Positions 1-7,776 of a stretch of DNA of 64,000 nt are shown here, piece after piece. The notes beneath the pieces are model-generated. The model did not search any database. It was not told where the DNA came from and saw nothing but the letters and a program-made list of their open reading frames with translations. The stretch's first letter is position 1, and each line of letters starts with the position of its first letter. A program made the translations under genes and the position numbers. Source of the DNA: Ramlibacter tataouinensis (lineage in GTDB: Bacteria > Pseudomonadota > Gammaproteobacteria > Burkholderiales > Burkholderiaceae_C); NCBI RefSeq assembly GCF_027941915.1, contig NZ_CP116009.1:4030001-4094000 (forward strand), given 5' to 3'.

Positions 1-61
1 GCGGCATGCCTGCGTCCATCAGGCTGCCTCATATGAAAGCCGGCCGATGGGCACCGCGGCA

Positions 62-868
62 CTACATGTACTTGGCTTTGCGCAGCACGAAATAGAGGTT
101 GGATGCAATGCCCCGCACCCCTGGCACCCGCTCCAGCGGTCGGTTTAGCCGAGCGCCGAGTCCTGCGATCAGCATGGCGGCGCGCTGGGAGCGTACATTC
201 TTCCCCAAGGTGGGGAATATCTGGTGATAGCCTGCAGTCTCGAGGACGAAGCCCCTGCGCAGGAAACTCTCCTTAGCTCGCGCAAGACTGTAAAGGCGAT
301 TGTGGCCGCCGAAGTGGCCCAGCAGGCGGTGAAGATTCTCGGAGATCGAACCTCGGTTGGGAAGGAATGTGATGACGAACAGTCCGTCGCCCTTGAGGGT
401 GCGCCACACCTCCATCATGCTCTCGCGTTCGAAGGCTACATGCTCGAGCACACCTCCGCTGATTACCATGTCGAAGCGTTCGTCTTCATACGGAAGCTGG
501 AACTCGTGGGCAAGCAACGCGAAGTCAAGCTTGGCGTAGCGATGGAACAGCGAAAAATCGTCATCCATGGTGTCGGCTCCGTCGATCCTTAGATCGGGGA
601 ACATCGTGCGGAGCATGCACGAATCTGGAGCGTGGCGGCAACCCCAGTCAAGGATGCTCATCCCATTCGACACGTATGGGCCATAAAGCTCTATCGCTCT
701 TGCTTGACGATCAAGGACAGCACTGTTTACGACGGCTGCCCCGATGTAATCGATGTATGGACTGTCCGGATGCTCTCGTACGAAATCCGCGCATAACAAA
801 CGGTAGGCGTTCCTTGCTTTTTCAATCGCTGCATTCGGTATGGGATGGACACCAACAGGTTTATGCAT
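62..868 (-). CDS. class I SAM-dependent methyltransferase
   Basis: The 268-residue product looks like a small-molecule or lipid methyltransferase using S-adenosylmethionine. A Rossmann-type motif I, ILDWGC, lies near residues 72-77. The typical late core, FDMVISGGVLEHV, follows at about 132-144, with a Pro-Asn segment after it as in Methyltransf_11 proteins. Motif I lacks the usual second Gly-x-Gly, so the binding loop is atypical. I chose the ATG at 868 because AAGGAA lies 8 bases upstream. A longer frame opens at a TTG at 922 without a visible ribosome site. The gene is visibly richer in A and T than everything after 1.6 kb and sits beside integrase debris, which suggests transfer. The substrate cannot be told from the sequence. 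Confidence 0.75.
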   Translation of the reverse strand: MHKPVGVHPIPNAAIEKARNAYRLLCADFVREHPDSPYIDYIGAAVVNSAVLDRQARAIELYGPYVSNGMSILDWGCRHAPDSCMLRTMFPDLRIDGADTMDDDFSLFHRYAKLDFALLAHEFQLPYEDERFDMVISGGVLEHVAFERESMMEVWRTLKGDGLFVITFLPNRGSISENLHRLLGHFGGHNRLYSLARAKESFLRRGFVLETAGYHQIFPTLGKNVRSQRAAMLIAGLGARLNRPLERVPGVRGIASNLYFVLRKAKYM

Positions 869-899
869 TGGTATATTCCTTGACTGATCGACCACTGCC

Positions 900-1125
900 A
901 GGCGAATGAAGGGATATTCCAAGCTACGCCGGTGCGCAGAACGGTGCCGTAGGAGGGCGCCGACAAACCTCCGTGGCCAAGGCGGATGTCAAGCGCAGCA
1001 AGGCCTCGGCCCCACGGATGAGGCACGCGGCGGCGCTGGACCGGCCGCCGAACAAATTGCCATTGGAGTCGGAGTCGGCCTGACGCCATCCCGCGCCGAC
1101 TGCTTGCGCTCGCAACGCCTGAAGA
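900..1125. other. unassigned stretch beside integrase remnant
   Basis: Between the methyltransferase start and the recognisable integrase residue I see no convincing gene on either strand. Short open frames exist on both strands but none resembles a protein family. It probably represents scrambled DNA from the same lost element. The methyltransferase promoter must also lie here, but no clear -35/-10 pair was found. Confidence 0.4.
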
Positions 1126-1512
1126 GATCGGCTCCAGTGCGCGGTACACCAAATCCGTGGTGATCCTGTCCACCGGCAGATCGCCTAGCGTGGGGCTCGC
1201 GTACTGCGCCAGCGTGTTCCGCCACTGCTGCCCGTGCTTCACGTTCCGCCACTCGGCCTCCTTCGCCGCGATGCACTGCGCTGCCGCTTCATCGAAGGTG
1301 ATCGTGCGAGCGCCGGCCAGGGCGGCGGCGTGGCGGTCCTGATCCCGCTTTTCCTTGGGGTCGACGCCGTCCAGCAGGGCGCGCCTGTAGTCCACCGCTA
1401 CGATCCGCGCGTCGGCCAACCTGCGCACGCGCGTGGACCCCAGCCCGATCGCCCTGCGCTTCTTCGTGACGGGGCTGGTGTAGCGGAAGGCCGACTCCGC
1501 CACACAAGAAGC
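1126..1512 (-). pseudogene. tyrosine recombinase (P4-type integrase) remnant
   Basis: On the minus strand about 125 codons read like the N-terminal part of a P4-family integrase. There is a beta-rich segment with AFRYTSPVTKKRRAIGLG, then LADAR and GVDPKEKRDQDR, then the start of the core-binding domain ending in VYRALEPI. The first ~60 residues of the family and the whole catalytic domain (R...H-x-x-R...Y) are missing. The frame after ALEPI has no resemblance to integrases. I infer a decayed integrase left by an integrative element. The only in-frame start at the 5' end is a TTG inside a terminator hairpin, so it is not an intact gene. Confidence 0.7.
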
Positions 1513-1531
1513 CCGCCGCAAGGCGGGCTTC
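1508..1531. terminator. intrinsic-terminator-like hairpin
   Basis: GAAGCCCGCC and GGCGGGCTTC form a perfect 10-bp stem around a GCAA tetraloop, followed on the plus strand by CGCTTTG. The integrase remnant begins right at this hairpin. No plus-strand gene now ends here, so it probably belonged to a gene lost when the element inserted or decayed. Confidence 0.55.
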
Positions 1532-1577
1532 GCTTTGTGCGGCGTCTAAACTCGGCCGGACTATCGGAACCCACCTC

Positions 1578-2912
1578 ATGGCTGCCACCCACGTCCTGCA
1601 TCGCCACCTGCACCATTTGCCGCCCGTGGCCGTCTCGGCCGAAGGGGTCTGGATCACCGACCGCGAAGGCCGCCGCTACCTCGACGCCTCCGGCGGCGCC
1701 GCGGTGTCCTGCCTCGGGCATGGCCACCCCGACGTGCTGGCGGCGATGCACGCGCAGACCGACCGCATCGCCTATGCGCACACCAGCTTCTTCACCACCG
1801 ACGTGGCCGAGGAGCTGGCCCGGGAACTGGTGCGCACCGGCCCGGCGGGCACCAGCCATGCGTACTTCGTCAGCGGCGGTTCGGAGGCGGTCGAGGCCGC
1901 GCTGAAGTTGGCGCGCCAGTACTTCCTCGAGATCGGCCAGCCGCAGCGCAGCCACTTCATAGCACGCCGGCAGAGTTATCACGGCAACACCCTGGGCGCG
2001 CTGGCGGTGGGCGGCAACGCCTGGCGGCGCGAGCCGTTCGCGCCGATCCTGATGCCGGCCACCCATGTCTCGCCCTGCTATCCCTACCGGGAGCTGCAGC
2101 CGGGCGAGACGCCCGAACAGTACGGCCGGCGCCTGGCGCGCGAGCTGGAGGAAGCGATCCTGCGCGTCGGCGCCGACCAGGTGATCGCCTTCATCGCCGA
2201 GACGGTCGGCGGCGCCACCGCCGGCGTGCTGACGCCGGTGCCGGGCTACTTCAAGGCCGTGCGCGAGGTCTGCGACCGCCATGGCGTGCTGCTGATCCTG
2301 GACGAGGTGATGTGCGGCATGGGCCGCACCGGCACGCTGCACGCCTGCGAGCAGGAAGGCGTGGTGCCCGACCTGATCACCATCGCCAAGGGCCTGGGTG
2401 GGGGCTACCAGCCGATCGGCGCCGTACTGGCGCAGCAGCGCATCGTCGAGGCCATGTCGCGGGGCTCGGGTTTCTTCCAGCACGGCCACACCTACCTGGG
2501 CCATCCGGTCGCTTGCGCGGCCGCGCTGGCGGTGCAACGGGTGATCGAGCGCGACGGGCTGCTGGCGCAGGTGCGCCGGCGCGGCGACTTCCTGCACGGC
2601 CTGCTGCAGGAAACCTTCGGAGCGCATCCGCACGTGGGCGACATCCGCGGCCGCGGCCTGTTCTGGGGCATCGAGCTGGTGCGCGATCGCGCCAGCAAGG
2701 CCCCGTTCGATCCCGCGCTGAAGGTGCACGCGCGGCTCAAGAAGCAGGCGATGGCGCTCGGCTTGATGGTTTACCCGATGGGCGGCACGGTGGACGGCCA
2801 CTATGGTGATCACCTTTTGCTCGCGCCGCCTTTCGTCGCCAGCGAATCGGAACTGGGCTTGGTGGCGCAGCGGCTGCACGCCGCGCTCGAGGCCGTGATT
2901 TCATCCCTCTGA
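1578..2912 (+). CDS. class III aminotransferase, PLP-dependent
   Basis: This 444-residue enzyme belongs to the fold-type I, class III aminotransferases (ornithine/omega-amino acid/beta-alanine type), which move an amino group to an alpha-keto acid in the cytoplasm. The PLP aspartate lies in LILDEVMCG (D242) and the Schiff-base lysine in [14 protein letters not shown] (K271). A phosphate-binding [12 protein letters not shown] segment lies near 99-110. Length is normal. The ATG at 1578 gives the N-terminus expected for the family. It heads a co-directional set with a TAXI-type binding protein, a TRAP permease and a racemase-like enzyme, so I infer it acts on an imported amine or amino acid. The exact substrate is open. 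Confidence 0.9.
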   Translation: MAATHVLHRHLHHLPPVAVSAEGVWITDREGRRYLDASGGAAVSCLGHGHPDVLAAMHAQTDRIAYAHTSFFTTDVAEELARELVRTGPAGTSHAYFVSGGSEAVEAALKLARQYFLEIGQPQRSHFIARRQSYHGNTLGALAVGGNAWRREPFAPILMPATHVSPCYPYRELQPGETPEQYGRRLARELEEAILRVGADQVIAFIAETVGGATAGVLTPVPGYFKAVREVCDRHGVLLILDEVMCGMGRTGTLHACEQEGVVPDLITIAKGLGGGYQPIGAVLAQQRIVEAMSRGSGFFQHGHTYLGHPVACAAALAVQRVIERDGLLAQVRRRGDFLHGLLQETFGAHPHVGDIRGRGLFWGIELVRDRASKAPFDPALKVHARLKKQAMALGLMVYPMGGTVDGHYGDHLLLAPPFVASESELGLVAQRLHAALEAVISSL

Positions 2913-2937
2913 AAAGCAACCACAAGGAGCAATGCAA

Positions 2938-3918
2938 ATGCGTTTGAAGACCCTGGTGCCGGCACTGGCCGGCTGCGTGGCCGTATCCGCGGCGCTGTTC
3001 AGCGCCCCTGCCGCTGCGCAGCAGAAGTTCATGACCATCGGCACGGGCGGCGTCACGGGCGTGTACTACGCCGCCGGAGGCGCCATCTGCCGCCTGGTCA
3101 ACAAGGATCGCGCCAAGCACGGCATCCGCTGCTCGGTCGAATCCACCGGCGGCTCGGTGTTCAACGTCAACACCATCAAGGCCGGCGAACTCGACCTCGG
3201 CTTCGCCCAGAGCGACGTGCAGTTCAACGCCTACAAGGGCCAGGCGCAGTTCAAGGACGGCGGCGCCTACGGTGACCTGCGGGCGGTGTTCTCGGTGCAC
3301 CCGGAGCCGTTCACCGTGGTGGCGCGCAAGGAAGCGAATGCCAAGACGCTCAACGACCTCAAGGGCAAGCGCTTCAACGTCGGCAATCCCGGCTCGGGCA
3401 CGCGCGCCTCGATGGAGGAACTGATGGCCGCCATGGGCTGGAAGATGGGCGACTTCTCGCTGGCTTCCGAGCTCAAGGCCGACGAGCACGGCCCGGCCCT
3501 GTGCGACGGCAAGATCGACGGCTTCTTCTACGGCGTCGGCCACCCCAGCGCCAACATCCAGGACCCCACCACCACCTGCGGCGCCAAGCTGGTCTCGATC
3601 ACCGGCCCGGCCGTCGACAAGCTGATCGCCGACAAGCCCTACTACGCCAAGGCGACCATCCCGGGCGGCCTGTACCCGAACAACCCCGACGGGGCGCAGA
3701 CCTACGGCGTGCTGGCCACCGTGGTGTCGTCCACCAAGTCGTCGCCGGAAACGGTCTACCAGGTGGTCAAGGCCGTGTTCGACAACTTCGAGGAATTCAA
3801 GAAGCTGCACCCGGCGCTGGCGCACCTGAAGCCCGAGAACATGGCCAAGGACGGCCTGTCGGCGCCGCTGCACGAGGGTGCGGCACGCTACTACCGCGAG
3901 AAGGGCTGGATCAAGTAA
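2938..3918 (+). CDS. TAXI-family TRAP solute-binding protein
   Basis: The product (326 residues) is a periplasmic binding protein of the TAXI type, the receptor of a TRAP transporter driven by an ion gradient. It has a Sec signal peptide (basic MRLK, hydrophobic core, cleavage near APAAA-QQ at ~27). The mature start, [20 protein letters not shown], is the classic TAXI signature. I prefer the ATG at 2938. An upstream ATG at 2932 is only two bases from the GGAG ribosome site, whereas 2938 has normal spacing. A strong intrinsic terminator follows before the permease gene, which would make binding protein more abundant than permease. The ligand is unknown; glutamate-like compounds are known for some relatives. 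Confidence 0.92.
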   Translation: MRLKTLVPALAGCVAVSAALFSAPAAAQQKFMTIGTGGVTGVYYAAGGAICRLVNKDRAKHGIRCSVESTGGSVFNVNTIKAGELDLGFAQSDVQFNAYKGQAQFKDGGAYGDLRAVFSVHPEPFTVVARKEANAKTLNDLKGKRFNVGNPGSGTRASMEELMAAMGWKMGDFSLASELKADEHGPALCDGKIDGFFYGVGHPSANIQDPTTTCGAKLVSITGPAVDKLIADKPYYAKATIPGGLYPNNPDGAQTYGVLATVVSSTKSSPETVYQVVKAVFDNFEEFKKLHPALAHLKPENMAKDGLSAPLHEGAARYYREKGWIK

Positions 3919-3938
3919 GGTCCGCGACCCGCGCGAAC

Positions 3939-3966
3939 AAGGGCGAAGCGGGCTTCGCCCTTTTTT
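3939..3966 (+). terminator. intrinsic terminator within the TRAP operon
   Basis: AAGGGCGAAG and CTTCGCCCTT form a 10-bp stem with a CGGG loop and then a run of T. It lies between the binding-protein stop and the permease start. It probably terminates most transcripts and lets a minority read through. Confidence 0.8.
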
Positions 3967-4018
3967 AATGGTGCGCCGGCAGCGCGCACCCGCTTCGATC
4001 ACGAGGAGAACGACAGGA

Positions 4019-6595
4019 ATGGCCACCGACATCGAGAAAGCGCCGCAGGCCCTGCAGGAATTGGTGGCGGAGTCCGACACCGGCGCGCGCAAGCCGGGCG
4101 GCATCACCGCCATGGTCATTACCGGCACGGCGCTGGCCTGGGCGGTGTTCCAGTACTGGTACGCCTCACCGCTGCCCTTCGCGATCGGCTGGGGCGTGCT
4201 GAACGACACCGAGGCGCGCGCCATCCACCTGGCCTTCGCGATGTTCCTGGCCTTCCTGGCCTGGCCCGCCGGCCGCCGTTCGCCGCGCAACCGGGTGCCG
4301 CTGCTCGACTGGCTGCTGGCGCTGGCCGGCGCCTTCGCTGGCGCCTACCTGCTGCTGTTCTACGCCCAGCTCGCCACCCGGCCGGGGCAGCCCAACCTGA
4401 TGGACGTGGTCACGGCCACCGTCGGCCTGGTGCTGCTGCTGGAGGCCACGCGCCGCGCGGTCGGCTGGCCCATGGCGGTGCTGGCCGCGCTGTTCATCGG
4501 CTACGCCATGGCCGGCCCTTGGATGCCCGAGGTGCTGCAGCACAAGGGCGCCTCGCTCAACCGGCTGGTCTCGCACATGTGGCTGACCACCGAGGGCGTG
4601 TACGGCATCGCCCTGGGCGTGTCCACCAGCGCGATCTTCGTCTACGTGCTGTTCGGCGCGCTGCTCGACCGCGCCGGCGGCGGCAACTACATGATGCAGG
4701 TCAGCTTCGCGGCGCTGGGCCACATGCGCGGCGGCCCGGCCAAGGTCGCCGTGGTGTCCTCGGCGCTCAACGGGATGATCTCCGGCTCCTCGGTGTCCAA
4801 CGTGGTGTCGGGCGGCATCTTCACCATCCCGCTGATGAAGAAGTCCGGCTACGGCGGCGTCAAGGCCGGCGCCATCGAGACCATGAGCTCGGTCAACGGC
4901 CAGATCATGCCGCCGGTGATGGGGGCGGCGGCCTTCCTGATGGTCGAGTACGTGGGCATTCCCTACTCGGAGATCGTCAAGCACGCGGCCCTGCCGGCCG
5001 TGCTGTCCTACATCGGCCTGTTCTACATCGTCCACCTCGAGGCGCTGAAGATGGGCATGAACCCGCTGGTGCGGCGCGCGCCGCGCCCGGTGCGCGACAA
5101 GCTGCTGCGCACCGGCATCGGTCTGTCGGGCAGCATCATCGTGGTGGCTGCGATCTACTACGCCATGGTCGCCATCCAGTCGCTGCTGGGCGCCGCCGCG
5201 ACCTGGGGCGTGGCGCTGCTAATGGCGGCGCTGTACCTGTATGCCATCCGCGAGGCGGCGCGCTGCCCCGACCTGCCGGAGGACATCGACGTCGACAACC
5301 CGACGCCGCTGGACACCTGGCCGACGGTGCGTGCCGGCCTGCACTACCTGATCCCGATCGGCACCCTGATCTGGTGCCTGATGGTCGAGGAGATGTCGCC
5401 CTCGCTGTCGGCGTTCTGGGCCATCACCGTGCTGATCGCACTGATGGTGACGCAGCGGCCGCTGGTCCGGCTGCTGCGCCGCCAGTCCGCCGCCGGCACC
5501 TGGCTGACCGGCTGGCACGACGTGACGGGCGGCTTCCACGACGGCGCCCGCAACATGATCGGCATCGGCATCGCCACCGCCACCGCCGGCATCATCGTCG
5601 GCGGCATCACGCTCACCGGCCTGGGCCTGCGCATGACCGAGTTCGTGGACTTCGTCTCGCAGGGCAACGTGTTCGTGATGCTGCTGTTCATCGCCTTCGT
5701 CTGCCTGGTGCTGGGGCTGGGGGTGCCGACCACGGCCAACTACGTGCTGGTCGCCACGCTGATGGCGCCGGTGGTGGTGGAGCTGGGCGCGCAGAGCGGC
5801 CTGGTGATCCCGCTGATCGCGGTGCACCTGTTCGTCTTCTATTACGGGATCATGGGCGACATCACGCCGCCGGTGGGGCTGGCCACCTTCGCCGCGGCGG
5901 CCATCTCGGGTGAGGACGCCATCGAGACCGGCATCCAGGGGGCGCTGTACGCACTGCGCACGGTGATCCTGCCCTTCATCTGGATCTTCAACCCGCAACT
6001 GCTGCTGATCGACGTCAATGGCTGGTGGGAACTGCTCGTCGTGGTGGTCGCCTGCACCGTGGCCATGCTGGTGTTCGCGGCCATCACCATGAACTGGTTC
6101 CGGGTGCGCAGCCGCTGGTGGGAGAACCTGCTGCTGGTGCTGGCGGTGGTGCTGCTGTTCCGGCCCGATTTCTTCATGGACCGGATCACGCCCGAGTTCC
6201 GCGATGTGCCCGCCGGCCAGGTGTTCGACGTGGCGCGTGGCCTGCCCGAAGGCGGCCGGCTCGTGATGGAGATCAAGGGCACCACGCTGGAAGGCGACGA
6301 CGTCACCAAGACGGTCGCGCTGCGGCTGGGCGCAGCCGGCGCCGACGGGCGCAAGCGGCTGGCCGATGCCGGCGTGCAGATGGCGCCGCTCGGGCAAGAG
6401 GTGCAGATCGGCGCGGTGCGCTTCGGTTCGGCGGCGCGCAAGGCCGGGGTCGAACAGGGTTGGGACGTGTCGGCGGTGAAGGTCCCGGTGGATCGGCCGA
6501 CGCCGCACTGGTTCTACCTGCCGGGCTTCCTGCTGATCGCCCTCGTGTGGTTCGTCCAGGGCGTGCGCCAGCCCGCGCGCGTGCAGCCGGCATGA
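4019..6595 (+). CDS. fused TRAP transporter permease (TAXI partner)
   Basis: This 858-residue inner-membrane protein fuses the small (DctQ-like) and large (DctM-like) TRAP subunits, as is usual with TAXI binding proteins. Many hydrophobic segments span roughly residues 25-720. The DctM core motifs are visible, including SGSSVSNVVSGG and GLGVPTTANYVLVATLMAP. After the last core helix, about residues 720-840 form a soluble region with an LPEGGRLVMEIKG-like stretch and one more hydrophobic helix; this resembles the C-terminal DUF3394 domain. The ATG at 4019 follows GAGGAG at good spacing. The stop overlaps the racemase start as ATGA. It imports the ligand delivered by the preceding binding protein. 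Confidence 0.92.
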   Translation: MATDIEKAPQALQELVAESDTGARKPGGITAMVITGTALAWAVFQYWYASPLPFAIGWGVLNDTEARAIHLAFAMFLAFLAWPAGRRSPRNRVPLLDWLLALAGAFAGAYLLLFYAQLATRPGQPNLMDVVTATVGLVLLLEATRRAVGWPMAVLAALFIGYAMAGPWMPEVLQHKGASLNRLVSHMWLTTEGVYGIALGVSTSAIFVYVLFGALLDRAGGGNYMMQVSFAALGHMRGGPAKVAVVSSALNGMISGSSVSNVVSGGIFTIPLMKKSGYGGVKAGAIETMSSVNGQIMPPVMGAAAFLMVEYVGIPYSEIVKHAALPAVLSYIGLFYIVHLEALKMGMNPLVRRAPRPVRDKLLRTGIGLSGSIIVVAAIYYAMVAIQSLLGAAATWGVALLMAALYLYAIREAARCPDLPEDIDVDNPTPLDTWPTVRAGLHYLIPIGTLIWCLMVEEMSPSLSAFWAITVLIALMVTQRPLVRLLRRQSAAGTWLTGWHDVTGGFHDGARNMIGIGIATATAGIIVGGITLTGLGLRMTEFVDFVSQGNVFVMLLFIAFVCLVLGLGVPTTANYVLVATLMAPVVVELGAQSGLVIPLIAVHLFVFYYGIMGDITPPVGLATFAAAAISGEDAIETGIQGALYALRTVILPFIWIFNPQLLLIDVNGWWELLVVVVACTVAMLVFAAITMNWFRVRSRWWENLLLVLAVVLLFRPDFFMDRITPEFRDVPAGQVFDVARGLPEGGRLVMEIKGTTLEGDDVTKTVALRLGAAGADGRKRLADAGVQMAPLGQEVQIGAVRFGSAARKAGVEQGWDVSAVKVPVDRPTPHWFYLPGFLLIALVWFVQGVRQPARVQPA

Positions 6596-7233
6596 CGAGG
6601 ATTGCACTGATCCACGCGCTGGCGCACTCGGTGGCGCCGATCAACGACGCCATGGCGCAGCACTGGCCGCAGGCGCTGCGCATGAACCTGCTGGACGACA
6701 GCCTGTCGGCCGACCTGGCGCGGGCGGGGTCGCTCGACGCCGCGATGCACGATCGCTTCCAGCGCCTGGCCGCCTATGCGCTGGACTGCGGCAGCGACGC
6801 CATCCTGTTCACCTGCTCGGCCTTCGGCCCCTGCATCGAGGCCGTGGCGCGCGCGCACCCGCGGGTGCCGGTGCTCAAGCCGAACGAGGCCATGGTGGCC
6901 GAGGCGGCGGCCCTGGGCGGCCGCCTCGGGCTGGTGGCCAGCTTCGCGCCCACGCTGGCTTCGATGCCGCCCGAGTTCCCGCCGCAACTGGACTTGCGCA
7001 TCCGGCTGGCTGAGGGCGCACTGGCCGCGCTGGATGCGGGCGAGGGCACCCGCCACGACCAGCTCGTGGCCGCGGCCGCGCGCCAGCTGGTCGATGAGGG
7101 CTGCACGGCGATCGCGCTGGCGCAGTTCAGCCTGGCCCGGGCGCGGGAGACCGTTGCTGCCGCCTGCGGCGTGCCGGTGCTGACCACCGTGCACAGCGCG
7201 GTGGCGGAGCTGCGGCGGCGCCTGGAGGAGTAG
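6592..7233 (+). CDS. Asp/Glu racemase-superfamily enzyme
   Basis: The 213-residue product resembles the Asp/Glu/hydantoin racemase superfamily, which uses cysteines to invert or cleave at an alpha carbon. The first cysteine is in LFTCSAFGP (C75). The second position, normally a Cys in a GCTHYP-like motif, reads ALAQFSLA, with a different Cys four residues earlier (DEGCTAI). The enzyme may therefore be a racemase, an arylmalonate-decarboxylase-like enzyme or a lyase. Its ATG overlaps the permease stop, so the two are translationally coupled. I infer that it processes the transported compound before or after the aminotransferase acts. Confidence 0.75.
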   Translation: MTRIALIHALAHSVAPINDAMAQHWPQALRMNLLDDSLSADLARAGSLDAAMHDRFQRLAAYALDCGSDAILFTCSAFGPCIEAVARAHPRVPVLKPNEAMVAEAAALGGRLGLVASFAPTLASMPPEFPPQLDLRIRLAEGALAALDAGEGTRHDQLVAAAARQLVDEGCTAIALAQFSLARARETVAAACGVPVLTTVHSAVAELRRRLEE

Positions 7234-7247
7234 GGCAGGCCATTGGG

Positions 7248-7349
7248 TGTCATCCCGGCGAACGCCGGGATCCACCTCCAGATGCCGGCATCCGCGAGCG
7301 CGGTGTTCCGGCGCCTGGTGATGGATGGCGGATCAAGTCCGCAATGACA
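7248..7349. repeat. REP/MITE-like intergenic element
   Basis: A 102-bp block is bounded by TGTCAT and ATGACA, an inverted terminal pair. Inside, CATCCCGGCG-AAC-GCCGGGAT forms a strong hairpin and GCGGATC-AAG-TCCGC another. The pattern matches the dispersed GTCAT-CCCGGCG-type elements common between genes in Burkholderiales. It fills almost the whole gap between two gene ends. Confidence 0.65.
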
Positions 7350-7356
7350 AGGCTCG

Positions 7357-7776
7357 TCACTCCTCGTCGTCGATCGAGGCGCTCCAGCGGTCGCCCCAGC
7401 CCCGGCGCGCCTCCTCCAAGTCGCGCCGGCCGCGCTTGGTGGGCCGCCCCTGCTCGATCGACAGCGCCGGCTCGCGCGCGAAGCGCCGCTGCTGCGCGGC
7501 TTCCTCGCGAGCCTTCAGGCTCTCCGCCGTTTCCTCATAGAGCTGCTGCGCCACCGGCGCCGGCCCGCGCAGGCCCGACAGCCCCCGGACCACCACCGTG
7601 CGCGTGATGCCTTCGCGCCGCAGCGCCACCGTGTCGCCCACCTTCACCTCGCGCGACGGCTTGGCTTCCTGCCCGTTGACCGCGATGCGCCCCTTGCCGA
7701 TCTCCTCGGCGGCCAGCGAGCGCGTCTTGTAGAAGCGCGCGCACCACAGCCACTTGTCAATCCTCAGCCTGTCCAT
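7357..7776 (-). CDS. hslR: Hsp15-like S4-domain RNA-binding protein
   Basis: This 139-residue protein is like Hsp15, which binds stalled 50S subunits carrying peptidyl-tRNA and helps recycle them after heat stress. The S4 domain is at the N-terminus: RIDKWLWCARFYKTRSLA, then GRIAVNGQEAKPSREVKVGD. The basic C-terminal tail is typical. I start at the ATG at 7776 because the protein then opens with MDRLRIDKWLW as in relatives. It overlaps the end of the sensor-kinase gene by 20 bases, so it may be read from the same transcript. Confidence 0.88.
   Translation of the reverse strand: MDRLRIDKWLWCARFYKTRSLAAEEIGKGRIAVNGQEAKPSREVKVGDTVALRREGITRTVVVRGLSGLRGPAPVAQQLYEETAESLKAREEAAQQRRFAREPALSIEQGRPTKRGRRDLEEARRGWGDRWSASIDDEE

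Noticed and set aside
906..1163. Plus-strand open frame opposite the integrase remnant
   Set aside because: It shows no family resemblance and lies in scrambled DNA.
2932..2937. Upstream ATG of the TAXI receptor
   Set aside because: It is only two bases from the ribosome site; the ATG at 2938 has proper spacing and the same frame.
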